Positions 24,958 to 34,613 of a stretch of 64,000 nt of DNA are shown piece after piece. Origin of the DNA: Desulfoluna sp942491485 (GTDB taxonomy: Bacteria > Desulfobacterota > Desulfobacteria > Desulfobacterales > Desulfolunaceae); NCBI GenBank assembly GCA_942491485.1, contig CALOAX010000018.1, forward strand, positions 186,001 through 250,000, given 5' to 3'. The notes below the pieces were generated by a model that worked only from the letters and a program-made list of their open reading frames with translations, ran no database searches and was not told the DNA's origin. Both the position numbers and the translations under genes were made by a program. Positions within the stretch are counted from its first letter, which is position 1. Each line of letters starts with the position of its first letter.

Positions 24958-25105
24958 TCCAAATATGTTTTAAAAAATTTAATAGGGACATGTTGTTTTC
25001 ACATGCCCCGACTTGCCCCTCTCTACTGAATTCACCATGCCGGCAGTTGTGTTGCGACGCATCTGTCGACTGTTATCTGTAATATTCTTAATAATGGAGA
25101 AATGC

Positions 25106-26701
25106 ATGAAGCTCTATCAACGAGGCAAGAACGTTCTTAAAACTGTGGTGCTGTCAGCCGGTCTGGTGCTGATGGCTTCTGCTGCCTTTGCAGCCAGTTC
25201 CCCCAAGTATGTGTTTTATTTTATCGGTGACGGCATGGGCCCTGCTCAGCGTCAGTCTGCCCAGTATTTTTACAAGATGGAAACCAAAAACCCCGAAGCC
25301 AAGCTGGTGATGAACAGCCTTCCCATTTCGGCCCTGGTGACCACCCACTCCGACAACACCCTGGTTACCGATTCCGCAGCCGGTGGTACCGCTCTGGCCA
25401 CAGGTTTTAAAACCACCAACGGTGTGGTTTCAAAACTGGCTGATGGCACTGACATCAAGACCATTGCAGAAGCAGCACGTGACGCTGGCTTCGCTGTTGG
25501 CCTTGCGACCACTACCCGCATCACCCACGCCACTCCCGCTGCTTTCTCCGCCCACAACATGAGTCGTGGTAACGAGAACGAGATTGCCATTGATCAGCTG
25601 AACTCTAACTTTGACTACCTTGCCGGTGGCGGCTTCCGCAACTTTGCTGCGAAAGGCAATGCCGAAGGCCTCAAGTCGAAGCGGAAAGATGATCGCGACC
25701 TGATTGCGGAATTCAAAGCCAAAGGCTACACCACCTTCATCGGTACCAACGCCCGTGACGAGTTCCGTGCTTACACCCCCAAAAAAGGGGACAAAGTTCT
25801 GGCACCTCTCTCTTCCAGCGCCCTGGGAATGGAGATTGACCGTCGCTTCAGCACGAAAAAAGAAAACGCCATGCCCGCTCTTTCCGAGCTGACCGCAAAG
25901 GGCATCGACGTTCTCGCCGCACAGGAGAAGCCCTTCTTCATGATGGTTGAAGGTGGCCGCATCGACTATGCCGCTCACTGCAACGACGCCGCCGGTACCA
26001 TTTACGACACCCTGGCTTTCGACGCAGCCCTTGCCGAAGCCTATGACTTCTACAAGAAGCACCCCAAGGAGACCCTCATCGTTGTGGCTGCCGACCATGA
26101 AACCGGTGGCATGGCCATGGGGATCAGCCTCGACTCCAAAGGCTACTTCCTGAAGCTGGACGAGCTGCTGAAGGTTAAAGTCTCTGCGGAAGACGTGCTG
26201 ATGTACGTCTACCCCGATATGGTGAAAACCTACCCTGATGTGGCCAAGCGTCAGAAAGCGTACCTTGCTTATGTCGCTGAAAACTTCGGCCTCACCGACC
26301 TTAACCCCCGTGAGCTCAAGAAGCTTCAGTCTGCCATGACCATTGAGGATCGCAACCAGGGCCTCAAAGACGAGGAGCAGACCACCTACGGCTATGCCTA
26401 CACCCCCACCATGATTGCCGTGGCACACGTGGTGTCCGAGCGTGCCCGTATCAGCTGGACCTCCTATGTGCATACCGCGTCCATGATCGCTCTGTCGGCC
26501 GTCGGTTTCCAGGCCGAGCAGTTTGATGGTTTCAAGGACAACACCGATGTGCCCCGGATCATGGCCAACATCATGGGCGTGAAGCTCTCTTCCATTGAAG
26601 CCGGTCCCTCCAAGGCTCTTTTGGGCAAAACCGTTGGTCCCAACGAGAAGTACTCAAAAATCCCTTACGGTCACACTGAAAACGTCGCTGGTAAAAACTA
26701 A
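25106..26701 (+). CDS. phoA: Secreted alkaline phosphatase
   Basis: A 531-residue periplasmic phosphomonoesterase. A Sec signal peptide is visible (KTVVLSAGLVLMASAAFA, cleavage near AFA/ASS). Family motifs: YFIGDGMGPAQ (metal Asp), the catalytic Ser in TDSAAGGTALATG, VEGGRIDYAAHCND and VAADHETGGM for metal ligands. ATG 25106 follows GGAGAA; an upstream TTG frame is not needed. It could release phosphate, or choline from phosphocholine for the adjacent BMC; the second idea is inference from position. Confidence 0.93.
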   Translation: MKLYQRGKNVLKTVVLSAGLVLMASAAFAASSPKYVFYFIGDGMGPAQRQSAQYFYKMETKNPEAKLVMNSLPISALVTTHSDNTLVTDSAAGGTALATGFKTTNGVVSKLADGTDIKTIAEAARDAGFAVGLATTTRITHATPAAFSAHNMSRGNENEIAIDQLNSNFDYLAGGGFRNFAAKGNAEGLKSKRKDDRDLIAEFKAKGYTTFIGTNARDEFRAYTPKKGDKVLAPLSSSALGMEIDRRFSTKKENAMPALSELTAKGIDVLAAQEKPFFMMVEGGRIDYAAHCNDAAGTIYDTLAFDAALAEAYDFYKKHPKETLIVVAADHETGGMAMGISLDSKGYFLKLDELLKVKVSAEDVLMYVYPDMVKTYPDVAKRQKAYLAYVAENFGLTDLNPRELKKLQSAMTIEDRNQGLKDEEQTTYGYAYTPTMIAVAHVVSERARISWTSYVHTASMIALSAVGFQAEQFDGFKDNTDVPRIMANIMGVKLSSIEAGPSKALLGKTVGPNEKYSKIPYGHTENVAGKN

Positions 26702-26716
26702 TAATTATTTGGTTTT

Positions 26717-26800
26717 GCCTCCGGCGGCCAGGGGATGATCCCCTGGACCTCAGGTATTTAAAGACTCCGAGCCTTATTTCTTGAGGCTCGGAGTCTTTTC
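26717..26800 (+). terminator. R1 repeat half and strong terminator after the phosphatase
   Basis: GCCTCCGGCGG with CCAGGGGATGATCCCCTGG (from 26717) is followed by AAGACTCCGAGCCT (26761-26774), a 9-base loop, AGGCTCGGAGTCTT (26784-26797) and TTTC. The second hairpin is a textbook terminator. Confidence 0.85.
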
Positions 26801-26832
26801 TGATGGGGCTATGCCCGTCGTGTTATAGACGA

Positions 26833-27600
26833 CCTTCTCTTTGCCGTCTTTCCTGGCTGCTCGATAAACCGTTTTTGTTGGATAGGCGTAGCAGGAAACT
26901 GCGCAACATGTTCGGACTATCGAGTGGTCGGGGATCCATGGGGACATCAAATAACAGGAAGGATGTCTACCATGAAGGACATGAAGAGCTTGAAGGCGGC
27001 TTCGCCGCTAAAACCAATTCTTTGGTTTTTCAGGCTGGTAAAAATCTGGAGTGTAGGTAGTTGTTACTCATAGAGGCTTCGCCTTAGATGTTTAAAGTCG
27101 ACCTTCTCTATGCCGTCTTCCCCGGCTGCACGATATGTCGATCTTGCTGGAAAGGCGTTGCAGGTAATTGCTCGACGCATTACGAACAGCGAGTGACCGG
27201 GGATCCATGTAAGCAAACCGTCACCGTTTGATGTTCCCGTTGCGAATTGGTTTTCACCGGAATAAATATCCGCCCCCGAAAGGCCGGTATTAGAAAATGG
27301 GATGGATTGCCTCATTCCTGACAGGGCCTGAAAAAACAAAATTGATTTCTACCATGAAGAGCATGAAGGCGGCTTCGCCGCTAAAACAGTTCTTTGGTTT
27401 TTCATGCTGGAATAAATCGGGCGGGCATGTAGTTGTTAACCATAGTGTCATCGCCTTGGATGTTCAAAGTCGACCTTCTCTATGCGTCTTCCCCGGCTGC
27501 ACGATATGTCGATCTTGCTGGAAAGGCGTTGCAGGTAATTGCTCGACGCATTACGAACACCGAGTGACCGGGAACCATGTATGCAGACCGTCACGGTTTG
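26833..27600. repeat. Three copies of a 105-bp structured element (family R3) upstream of the YibE/F gene
   Basis: Copies at about 26833-26940, 27113-27215 and 27482-27585. Each begins GTCTT(C)CCCGGCTG-CTCGA or close variants, has an inner TTGCAGGTAATTGC-like part, and ends GAGTGACCGGGGATCCATG. CCCCGG and CCGGGG ends pair. Further copies are at about 29166-29268 and 31661-31757. GAAGAGCATGAAGGCGGCTT tracts lie between them (26970, 27355). No gene is supported in 26801-27719. Confidence 0.65.
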
Positions 27601-27612
27601 AGTGCGATTCAC

Positions 27613-27650
27613 AACCCGCTTCCAAGGTGGCCCACCTTGCCGCCGGAGGC
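27613..27650. repeat. Family R1 half repeat before the YibE/F gene
   Basis: CCGCTTCCAAGGTGGCCCAC, then CTTGCCGCCGGAGGC. Orientation is that found upstream of genes; the next start is 70 bases downstream. Confidence 0.7.
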
Positions 27651-27719
27651 ATGTTTTTTTGTATTCGTAAATTCTATGTATTTTTTGATAAAAATCCCCC
27701 TGTACACCGGAGGTTTGCT

Positions 27720-28913
27720 TTGAATGATCCTGTTAAGCCGAGTCGTTACAACCTGAAGACTGTTGCCGAATGGTTTTTCATCCTGGCTGCCATGGTCGCT
27801 TTGTTCCTGGGGGGACAGCGTTGGTTGGGGGCAGGGGACGACAGCAATGTCTCAGAACTGCCCGGGACGGTTATCTCTGTAGATAACGAGGAGATCCTGC
27901 AGGCCGGGGCAGGGGCCGTCGGCACACAATTTGCCACCGTGGTGATCAATGCCGGGGAGTGGAAAGGGCATCAGGTCGAGGCTGTCAACCATTTGAACGG
28001 GCAGTTGGACATGGATGAAATCTATGTGCCGGGGGACACGATCCTCCTTGCCGTTCAGGTGGTGGACCAACAGATCACCGACGCCAGGGCCATCAACAGC
28101 TACCGTCAGAGTTGGGAATTGCTGCTCTTTGCGGTGTTTGCCGTGGCCCTCGTGGCGTATTCCCGCCTCATCGGCCTGAAGGCCCTGCTCTCGTTTATGG
28201 CGTCACTGGGGGTGCTCTGGTGCTTTTATATTCCCAACCTGCTGGCCGGTGCCGCTCCTCTTCCCTTGAGCCTTGCCGTCTTGGTGCTTCTCTCCATGGT
28301 GATCATCCTGTCCGTGGCCGGATTCACTCGCCAGGGCATTTCGGCGTTTCTGGGCACCGTGTGTGGCCTGGCCGTGACCCTCGCCTTGACGATTTTCTTC
28401 GGTGAAAAGCTCAAACTTGCCGGCATGACGACCCCGTTTTCCACCACCCTTCTGGTTCAGGGCGGTTACGGCCTGAACTTCCAGCATATTTTCTATTCCG
28501 CCGTCCTTCTGGGGGCTTCCGGGGCAGCCATGGATATTGCCATGGACGTCAGTGTCTCCATGAACGAAATCAAGGTCAAGCGACCTGACATCGGTGTGCG
28601 TGAACTCATCCAGTCCGGCTTCAACATCGGGCGAATGGTCATCGGCACCATGTCCACGACCCTGCTTTTGGCCTACTCCGGCGGCTACCTCACGATGCTG
28701 ATGGTGTTTGTTTCCCAGGGAACCAGCTTTACCCGGATTGTTAACATGAAACTGGTGGCCGCCGAAATCTTCAGAATTCTCATCGGCAGTATCGGCCTGG
28801 TGATGGTGGCCCCTGTCACCGCTGTGATTGCGGGGGTGTTGTTGAATGTTGGTTTTGAGGGGTGGCGTGAGGGAAGGGCTGTTGCTGGGCAGGATGAGGT
28901 GGTGGATGGATAA
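27720..28913 (+). CDS. YibE/F-like multi-pass membrane protein
   Basis: A 397-residue inner-membrane protein. One N-terminal membrane segment (WFFILAAMVALFLGG) precedes a periplasmic beta-rich domain (about 45-130), then seven or so membrane spans. The region GASGAAMDIAMDVSVSMNEI and GRMVIGTMSTTLLLAYSGGY fits the YibE/F family, found in many anaerobes; substrate unknown. I chose TTG 27720, preceded by GGAGG with six bases between; the longer open frame upstream crosses repeats. Confidence 0.82.
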   Translation: MNDPVKPSRYNLKTVAEWFFILAAMVALFLGGQRWLGAGDDSNVSELPGTVISVDNEEILQAGAGAVGTQFATVVINAGEWKGHQVEAVNHLNGQLDMDEIYVPGDTILLAVQVVDQQITDARAINSYRQSWELLLFAVFAVALVAYSRLIGLKALLSFMASLGVLWCFYIPNLLAGAAPLPLSLAVLVLLSMVIILSVAGFTRQGISAFLGTVCGLAVTLALTIFFGEKLKLAGMTTPFSTTLLVQGGYGLNFQHIFYSAVLLGASGAAMDIAMDVSVSMNEIKVKRPDIGVRELIQSGFNIGRMVIGTMSTTLLLAYSGGYLTMLMVFVSQGTSFTRIVNMKLVAAEIFRILIGSIGLVMVAPVTAVIAGVLLNVGFEGWREGRAVAGQDEVVDG

Positions 28914-29546
28914 AAAGCGATTCAATTGAGCTTGATTTTGCCTCCGGCGGCAAGGTGAGCCACCTTGAAAGCTGGTGGCGAATGCGCATCGAGTGTCGGT
29001 GTTTGAATCACCTCGCGTCTGCATTCGCGTCATGTGTAACGTTATTTATCGTGTGTCATAAGAGCAAGAGCTACCTGTGGTTCAGTTCCAATTCGTGGGG
29101 TTGACTTTAATCGAAATTATTCAGGCGTCCGAGCGGTAATGAAATGGTGCGCATGCCCACCATGGACCTCGTCTTCCCCGGCTGCTCGACAAACCGTTCC
29201 TGTTGGAGGGGCGCCGCAGTTAGATGCTCGATGCTTGTGGAATATCGAGTGACCGGGGATCCATGCTTGAGGAACCACAGACTTTCACCATAATAATTTC
29301 AGTTGGAAGGGTGGCAAAGGCACGTCAGACAAAAAACACCTCGAACGTTGGTTGTGGTTTGAGTGCCAATAAATATGGGCAAAGTCCTAATGGAACGGCT
29401 TTACCCATTTTGGTTTTCAATTATGACCAGGGGATGCTCAGGTTTATCCTGCCTTGTGCCTATTTATTACATCACCAACCACATTAAGGATTGATTTTAT
29501 GGACCATTGGTAACTGCACCAAGCTTTATACCATTCAAGCTGTTCA
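28914..29546. repeat. Repeat-filled gap: R1 half copy and one R3 copy
   Basis: R1 GCCTCCGGCGGCAAGGTGAG with CACCTTG at 28940-28998, in gene-end orientation, then an R3 copy at about 29166-29268 (CTTCCCCGGCTGCTCGACAA ... GAGTGACCGGGGATCCATG). I see no gene. The short open frame near 29224 lies inside the R3 copy. Confidence 0.65.
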
Positions 29547-31058
29547 TTAGGATGATTGCTTGTACCCATCTCTGACGGCCTGCTCCATTGAAGAGAGTTC
29601 ATCATCCGTTAAAAAATCAAAATGGGCAGCTCTTTTCCTTGCGGACAGGCGACCGTTATTTTGAAGACAAAGCTGGATAAATAGATCTATCAGGCGGTCG
29701 GGCATATCAATAATTACCTGAATCGCTTTTTTGGTATTGTCGTAATTAGCCAGAAAACTCAGCTCTTCTACGAGCTCACTTTCGATGGTTTGACTTACAA
29801 AACCATACAAAGCTTCCGCTTGAGCAGTCATATCCATGTAACGATACCAGCACGCAGTATCGTTATGGACGGTCATTTGGCCGAGTTCAGCCAAGCTGTA
29901 TTCTGTATGTTGCATGAGTGGACGTGAAAATGCCTCCAATGAGTTATCGTAATCTGTCGGATTTTTGAGCATTACGGCAGAGACCGGAAACATCAGGCCT
30001 TTGGGCACCATTCCCTGAATAGAGAGGATATTGTGGATTAGAAATCGATGAATTCGGCCGTTTCCGTCTTCAAATGGATGCATAAAAACAAAACCGTAGG
30101 ATATTACGGCTGCATGAATAACCGGGGAGACACTCCCAGACATCATGATCTGATGAGAGGTTATGAGTCCCTGCATAAGATTCGGCAGATCGTCAGGCTT
30201 GGGGCAGATATAATGAATAACTTCTCTTTGGTAGGAAACTGTTTGGCCAACGTAGTTTTGATTTGTTCGGTAGTCTTTATCCTTGAAACGCGGATCAACA
30301 ATTCGGTTCTGAAGATCAATTAACAAATCTTTATCACAAAAATCTTGCCGTTCTGCCAGTTCCAGGGATGCTATGAATTTCTCAGTCCGTGATGCATTGG
30401 GTTTTATATGTTCTATCTCAAAGGAAGATTTAGTTTCTTTGTTGTAGAGGTAGGTCAACGCTCTTCTGAGCAGTTCCGGAGGATACGATGTGACAATCTC
30501 TTCACATCTTTTTCGTAAATCAGCTGAGTCCATTCTTTTAAGCTTGTCTGTTTTTCTGACAATGGGACAGAACTCTCGACCCCCGAGTAGATTATTGATT
30601 ATCCGTTGTCTTTTGGACCTTTCTCCTGGAATAACAGTGTAATAGAGATCTGGCTCCAGCGCTTCTATATAATTTCCTTTGGTAAGATTCTCTATGGGAA
30701 GCTTTCTGCCAGTTAAAAACTCATAAAAAAACCAAATACGTCGGGCGTATTTACCGGTTGGTTTGGATTGGATGTAATCCACAATTTCAGTTTCTATTGC
30801 AGCATTGAAAATGAGCTTCAGACAACTCAGATTTATCCCATCATATTTTAATGCAAACTCAAGATGATCTCCGATTTTATCACCGGGCCAGTATTTAGGA
30901 GGGTAAATATCTTCAATACAGTCACCTTGTACTTTTGAACGGTGAATGCCGGTTGCTGTGACCGAAGAACTGTGCCAGTGAGGCACCGTAGTCAGCTTAA
31001 ATTTCTCCAGTAGGTAGGCATAACCTGCTGGTTGTGGTTCCGAAGCGTTGATTTCCAT
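29547..31058 (-). CDS. Fic-domain protein (large, class with internal inhibitory helix)
   Basis: A 503-residue protein. The catalytic Fic motif HPFEDGNGRIHR is complete, with the flap region before it. An upstream SSFEIEHIKPN segment resembles the (S/T)xxxE(G/N) inhibitory helix, but the residue after Glu is His. Fic proteins transfer AMP or related groups to protein targets. The N-terminal 200 residues are unlike short toxins and the C-terminus has a helix-turn-helix-like region (RLSARKRAAHFDFLTDDEL). It has no neighbour gene on the same strand. The intergenic stretch on its 5' side is AT-rich and probably carries its promoter. Confidence 0.88.
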   Translation of the reverse strand: MEINASEPQPAGYAYLLEKFKLTTVPHWHSSSVTATGIHRSKVQGDCIEDIYPPKYWPGDKIGDHLEFALKYDGINLSCLKLIFNAAIETEIVDYIQSKPTGKYARRIWFFYEFLTGRKLPIENLTKGNYIEALEPDLYYTVIPGERSKRQRIINNLLGGREFCPIVRKTDKLKRMDSADLRKRCEEIVTSYPPELLRRALTYLYNKETKSSFEIEHIKPNASRTEKFIASLELAERQDFCDKDLLIDLQNRIVDPRFKDKDYRTNQNYVGQTVSYQREVIHYICPKPDDLPNLMQGLITSHQIMMSGSVSPVIHAAVISYGFVFMHPFEDGNGRIHRFLIHNILSIQGMVPKGLMFPVSAVMLKNPTDYDNSLEAFSRPLMQHTEYSLAELGQMTVHNDTACWYRYMDMTAQAEALYGFVSQTIESELVEELSFLANYDNTKKAIQVIIDMPDRLIDLFIQLCLQNNGRLSARKRAAHFDFLTDDELSSMEQAVRDGYKQSS

Positions 31059-31245
31059 GGGGTTACCTCGTAAAATTGTTATTACCCCAATAATATGATT
31101 ATTTTCAGGCTGTATGTCAAATTAATAGTTATAATATGGCTCTTTTGAAGAAAAATGATTATTCTGATTGGCACCTCTTAATTTTGGGCCATTATCGTGA
31201 AAAACGATTTCGAGGCCAGGAAAATGATTATAAAACACCATTTTC

Positions 31246-31640
31246 ATGGAAAAATGGGTACAGCCCCAACTTGTCCGGTTTATGACGGGTATAATCCATA
31301 TGTCATTTCAGGTCATGGGCGTTGTGTATCTGGTGTTTTTTCTGCTTGTGGGCGGTATCTGGTTTATCACGATATTCATGGCAGCTCTCCCGATTAGTAA
31401 CGTTGTTGAAGGCCTTCGCGACATCGTTGAAGGGGAGGGCGATCATACCCACAAATTAATGCGGAAAATCGAAGCCATCGGTCTTCCGGAAGCTGTAAAG
31501 GCCATGACGGAAAAAGCCGAGACGGTGCTCGGCGCACCCGGAACAACCTTTCAAACCCGACGCGACGGGTAGCGATGCCCAACTCTTCCCCAAGATGGCT
31601 AAAATGATGTCGAATGCGAGTTGATGGGTAAATGAAAGGA
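31246..31640 (+). pseudogene. Fragment of a methyl-accepting chemotaxis protein
   Basis: A frame to 31572 contains a membrane segment (MGVVYLVFFLLVGGIWFITI) followed by PISNVVEGLRDIVEGEGDHT, which matches the end of a transmembrane helix and HAMP-like start of chemotaxis receptors. The signalling domain is missing. After a frameshift near 31550 another frame reads TGSDAQLFPKMAKMMSNAS before a stop, related to the R2 tail at 61379. It is a decayed receptor gene fused to repeat sequence. Confidence 0.5.
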
Positions 31641-31887
31641 CGGATTCCCCGTAGCGTCACCCCCGGCTGTGAGAGAATGAGCAACTGCCGTTGCGCCGCT
31701 TTATCATAAGTCTACACGAGACCTTTTATATGACCAAGTGATCGGGGAACCATGCTTGGGTTCATATCATCTGATTGCACACCGGCTCCGCCTCTGGGCA
31801 CGCCGCGCTCCTGTGCGGCTTTTTTTTAATGATGGAGCGAAGCGACTCCACAACGAAGAACGAAGAACCAAGCACTAAGAACGTTTT
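31641..31887. repeat. R3 copy, GCGCTCCTGTGCGGC terminator-like repeat and GAAC tract
   Basis: R3 copy at about 31661-31757, then GCCGCGCTCCTGTGCGGCTT with a T run (about 31808-31829), a hairpin resembling a terminator, then GAAGAACCAAGCACTAAGAA (about 31857). No gene. Confidence 0.6.
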
Positions 31888-34158
31888 TTAAAACAACCGC
31901 CCACCAGAAACACTGTCAATAAAACACGATGATGACGTCGAGCTTTCTAAGGGAGCGGCAGGGTCCTGTTCCGTCGTTTCACTCACTTTGTTGATCACCA
32001 GGCCGTTGTACTTTTCAGCCACGGCTGTATAGATGGTGTTGTCTTTAACAAAGGCCGAGATCTGCTCCGCGCTGCTTTTTGTGCTGTATGTGGCTACGGA
32101 TTCCGGGTTTTCCGGGTCGGTGATGTCAAAGGCGGTAATGCCGTTTTTCCCTGAAGCGGCAAAGGCGTAGTGGGTTTGAATGTCGATGTGGTTATAGCTG
32201 CCTGTGTCTGGGGGAGGGATGACGGCAACGGTTGTGGGGATCGCAAGGGGATCCGTGACGTTTTCGATGATGATGCCTTGTGTGCTGTCTGCAATGAAGG
32301 CGTAGATTTGGGACTCTTTTTCGTAGATGGCCACGGCAACGGCAACGCCGGGGGTGTCTTTTTCCGCCACGACTGAAGGGCTTTCAGGATCTGACAGGTC
32401 GACAATTTTAAGGCCCAACTCATCCGCATAGTATGCGTAATTGCCGTGAACCGCGACGTCTACTGCCGTTCCAGGGGTAAAGCCCGTAGTGTCAGCGGCT
32501 TTGGGAGTACCTGGGTTTAATGGGTCGGTCACATCGATGAGCAGGTACGGGTTGGTGTTGCCGTTGGCCACACATGCATTCTTGGACGCGTCTTTTTCAT
32601 ATGTTGCAACAGCCATGGCGGTGCCTGTGGTGGGTATGGTGTTGAGCAAATCGGGGGTAGATTTTGTCGACACATCGACAATTCTCAACCCGCCTCCTCC
32701 ATTAGCGATATATGCCTGGTCTCCGGACACGGCAATATCATGGGAGGTGCCGTCAATCACCACATAACCTGTGCGGCTGAGATAAGAAGGCAGGGAAGAG
32801 TCAAATATAAAAAGGCCGCTGTCGCCGGTGAACAACCCGCTGTCTCCGTCAAGAAGGTAGGTGTAATTACTATCGTAAAAAACAGCGTCCCCGCTGACAG
32901 GGGAGTTTACGGTCAGTTTATGAATAGGTTCACGCGGGTTGGTTACATCAATTTTCTGTAAGCCGTTTTCTGCCACGGCCATGTATACATGATCATCCAG
33001 CAGCTCCACGCTGTAAGACCCTCTGGTTTCTGTTTCAAAGGAACCAATAACCTCGTAGTCAAGCACCTCGCCGTCAACAGGAGTGGGGGAAAAATCAACG
33101 ACCTGAAGGCCCTTGTCCCCGTCGGCGATAAAGCCAGTAAGATCTGACACAAGAATACCCGTGGCGTCACCGGGAGTCAGGCATCGCCCGGTATTGATGA
33201 TAGGGGTGGCTCCAAGAGCTCCACCGGAAGAAAGAATTTTGAGTTTGGACGCCACGGAGTATTGAGCGTAGCTGTCCATGGCCGTGACGTAGGCATAGAG
33301 GCTTCCATCTGACGATTCGGCGGCAAAGAGCCCGGTTACCAGCGCTATGGTGCCGTACAGGAGGTTGGTCCGCATATCTTTGGATACCGGCACTGCAATC
33401 ACAGCCGGATCAGTGACATCAAAGACACGCAACCCGTAGTAATAGTCCAGCATGAAAGCATAGACCTTGCCTTCGTATTCGCACACAGTGGCATTGGTAT
33501 AGCCCCCGGTGGTTTTGTACGAGCCGTTGATGTCGGGTTGCTTGTAACCTGAAATTCGGTCTGCATCCTGGGTGGTAAGGGGTTCTTCCACAGGTGTGGT
33601 CGGGTCGATTACATTGATGACCCTCATGCCAAAATTGCTGTCTGCAAGAAATATGGTGCCATCGTGATAGCCCAGCCCTCTGGCATCTATCTCGGGTACA
33701 GTTTTTGTTTCTGTCTCTGACGTTACTATTGAACCGGGGTTGTCGGGTGCGAGGTTTAAAGACCCTGTTAGTGATGGCTGTGTCCCGGGCAATTCGGATA
33801 GATCATAAATCAACAGGCCGCTTTTTCCCGCTGCGATGTACAGGGTTGCCGTGGTGGCATCCGACTCGTAGTGGATGTCATGAATGATGGTGCTCGTTTC
33901 AACCCGGAATGCGGTGACCAGGTCCATGGTACCGCTTTTCAGGATGGTGACGGTGTCCCCGGTGGTCCAGATGATGAGATCGATTGGATCGTAATTTTTA
34001 TGGGTACCGGATGTGACGGCATTGGGCGACGGGTGAAGGAAGGATGCCACAGGAGTGTAGGGCCATCTGGCGATTGCACTGAGGGAGGTGGCCGAATAGG
34101 CGCTGAAAGCCGTTGCGGCGATGATGATCAGGGTGAGGATGCAGGTTTTTAATTTCAT
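31888..34158 (-). CDS. Secreted LVIVD-type beta-propeller protein
   Basis: A 756-residue protein with a signal peptide (ILTLIIIAATAFSAYSA). It is built of many repeats of the LVIVD type: GLRVINV/GLRVFDVTDP, GLQVVDFSP, GLQKIDVTNPREP, GLRIVDVSTKSTP, GLKIVDLSDPESP, GITAFDITDPENPE. Such propellers are periplasmic or surface-exposed. The C-terminus SSSCFIDSVSGGRLF resembles the Cys-Phe-Ile start of some C-terminal sorting tails, but the usual hydrophobic and basic end is missing. It is the last gene of the 20-kb minus-strand cluster. Function unknown; a surface structural or adhesion role is possible. Confidence 0.82.
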   Translation of the reverse strand: MKLKTCILTLIIIAATAFSAYSATSLSAIARWPYTPVASFLHPSPNAVTSGTHKNYDPIDLIIWTTGDTVTILKSGTMDLVTAFRVETSTIIHDIHYESDATTATLYIAAGKSGLLIYDLSELPGTQPSLTGSLNLAPDNPGSIVTSETETKTVPEIDARGLGYHDGTIFLADSNFGMRVINVIDPTTPVEEPLTTQDADRISGYKQPDINGSYKTTGGYTNATVCEYEGKVYAFMLDYYYGLRVFDVTDPAVIAVPVSKDMRTNLLYGTIALVTGLFAAESSDGSLYAYVTAMDSYAQYSVASKLKILSSGGALGATPIINTGRCLTPGDATGILVSDLTGFIADGDKGLQVVDFSPTPVDGEVLDYEVIGSFETETRGSYSVELLDDHVYMAVAENGLQKIDVTNPREPIHKLTVNSPVSGDAVFYDSNYTYLLDGDSGLFTGDSGLFIFDSSLPSYLSRTGYVVIDGTSHDIAVSGDQAYIANGGGGLRIVDVSTKSTPDLLNTIPTTGTAMAVATYEKDASKNACVANGNTNPYLLIDVTDPLNPGTPKAADTTGFTPGTAVDVAVHGNYAYYADELGLKIVDLSDPESPSVVAEKDTPGVAVAVAIYEKESQIYAFIADSTQGIIIENVTDPLAIPTTVAVIPPPDTGSYNHIDIQTHYAFAASGKNGITAFDITDPENPESVATYSTKSSAEQISAFVKDNTIYTAVAEKYNGLVINKVSETTEQDPAAPLESSTSSSCFIDSVSGGRLF

Positions 34159-34613
34159 GATAAATCCTGTTGCTGAGTGACGGGAACAAACAAGCTCACA
34201 GTCAAAAAATAAATCATGTGGTACGCGGGTATACCGATCAGAGAATTAAGGCCCAAATTTGGCTTGGTAGTTAAAAACGAACCTTATGAACCACGAAGAG
34301 CACGAAGGACACGAAGGAAAAATAAAAGATAATTAATTTTAGCGGCGCAGCTGCCTTCGTGCTCTTCGTGTCCTTCGTGGTAGCAATGCTTTATGCTATT
34401 TGAGTACGGGGAATCAATGGCCTTGATTTTTCGAATTACTCTGGCTTGACCCTTGCCGTCGTTTTGGTACGTGGAACGCACCCTACATAACACCCGCAAA
34501 CGTGAGTGGTGGAGTCGCCTTGGAGTCGCGCCGCCCCAGCATATTTATAAAAGGCCATGAGCAAAGCGAATTCATCGGACCAAGAACCAAGCACCACGAA
34601 CCAAGAACAGGCT
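34159..34613. repeat. Gap with inverted CACGAAGGACACGAAGG tracts and a REP-like hairpin
   Basis: ACCACGAAGAGCACGAAGG (from 34291) faces TTCGTGTCCTTCGTGGT (ending 34381), so the pair can form a hairpin of about 90 bases. GTACGTGGAACGCACCCTAC at about 34469-34489 is REP-like. GAACCAAGCACCACGAACCA lies near 34584. No gene seen. Confidence 0.55.
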
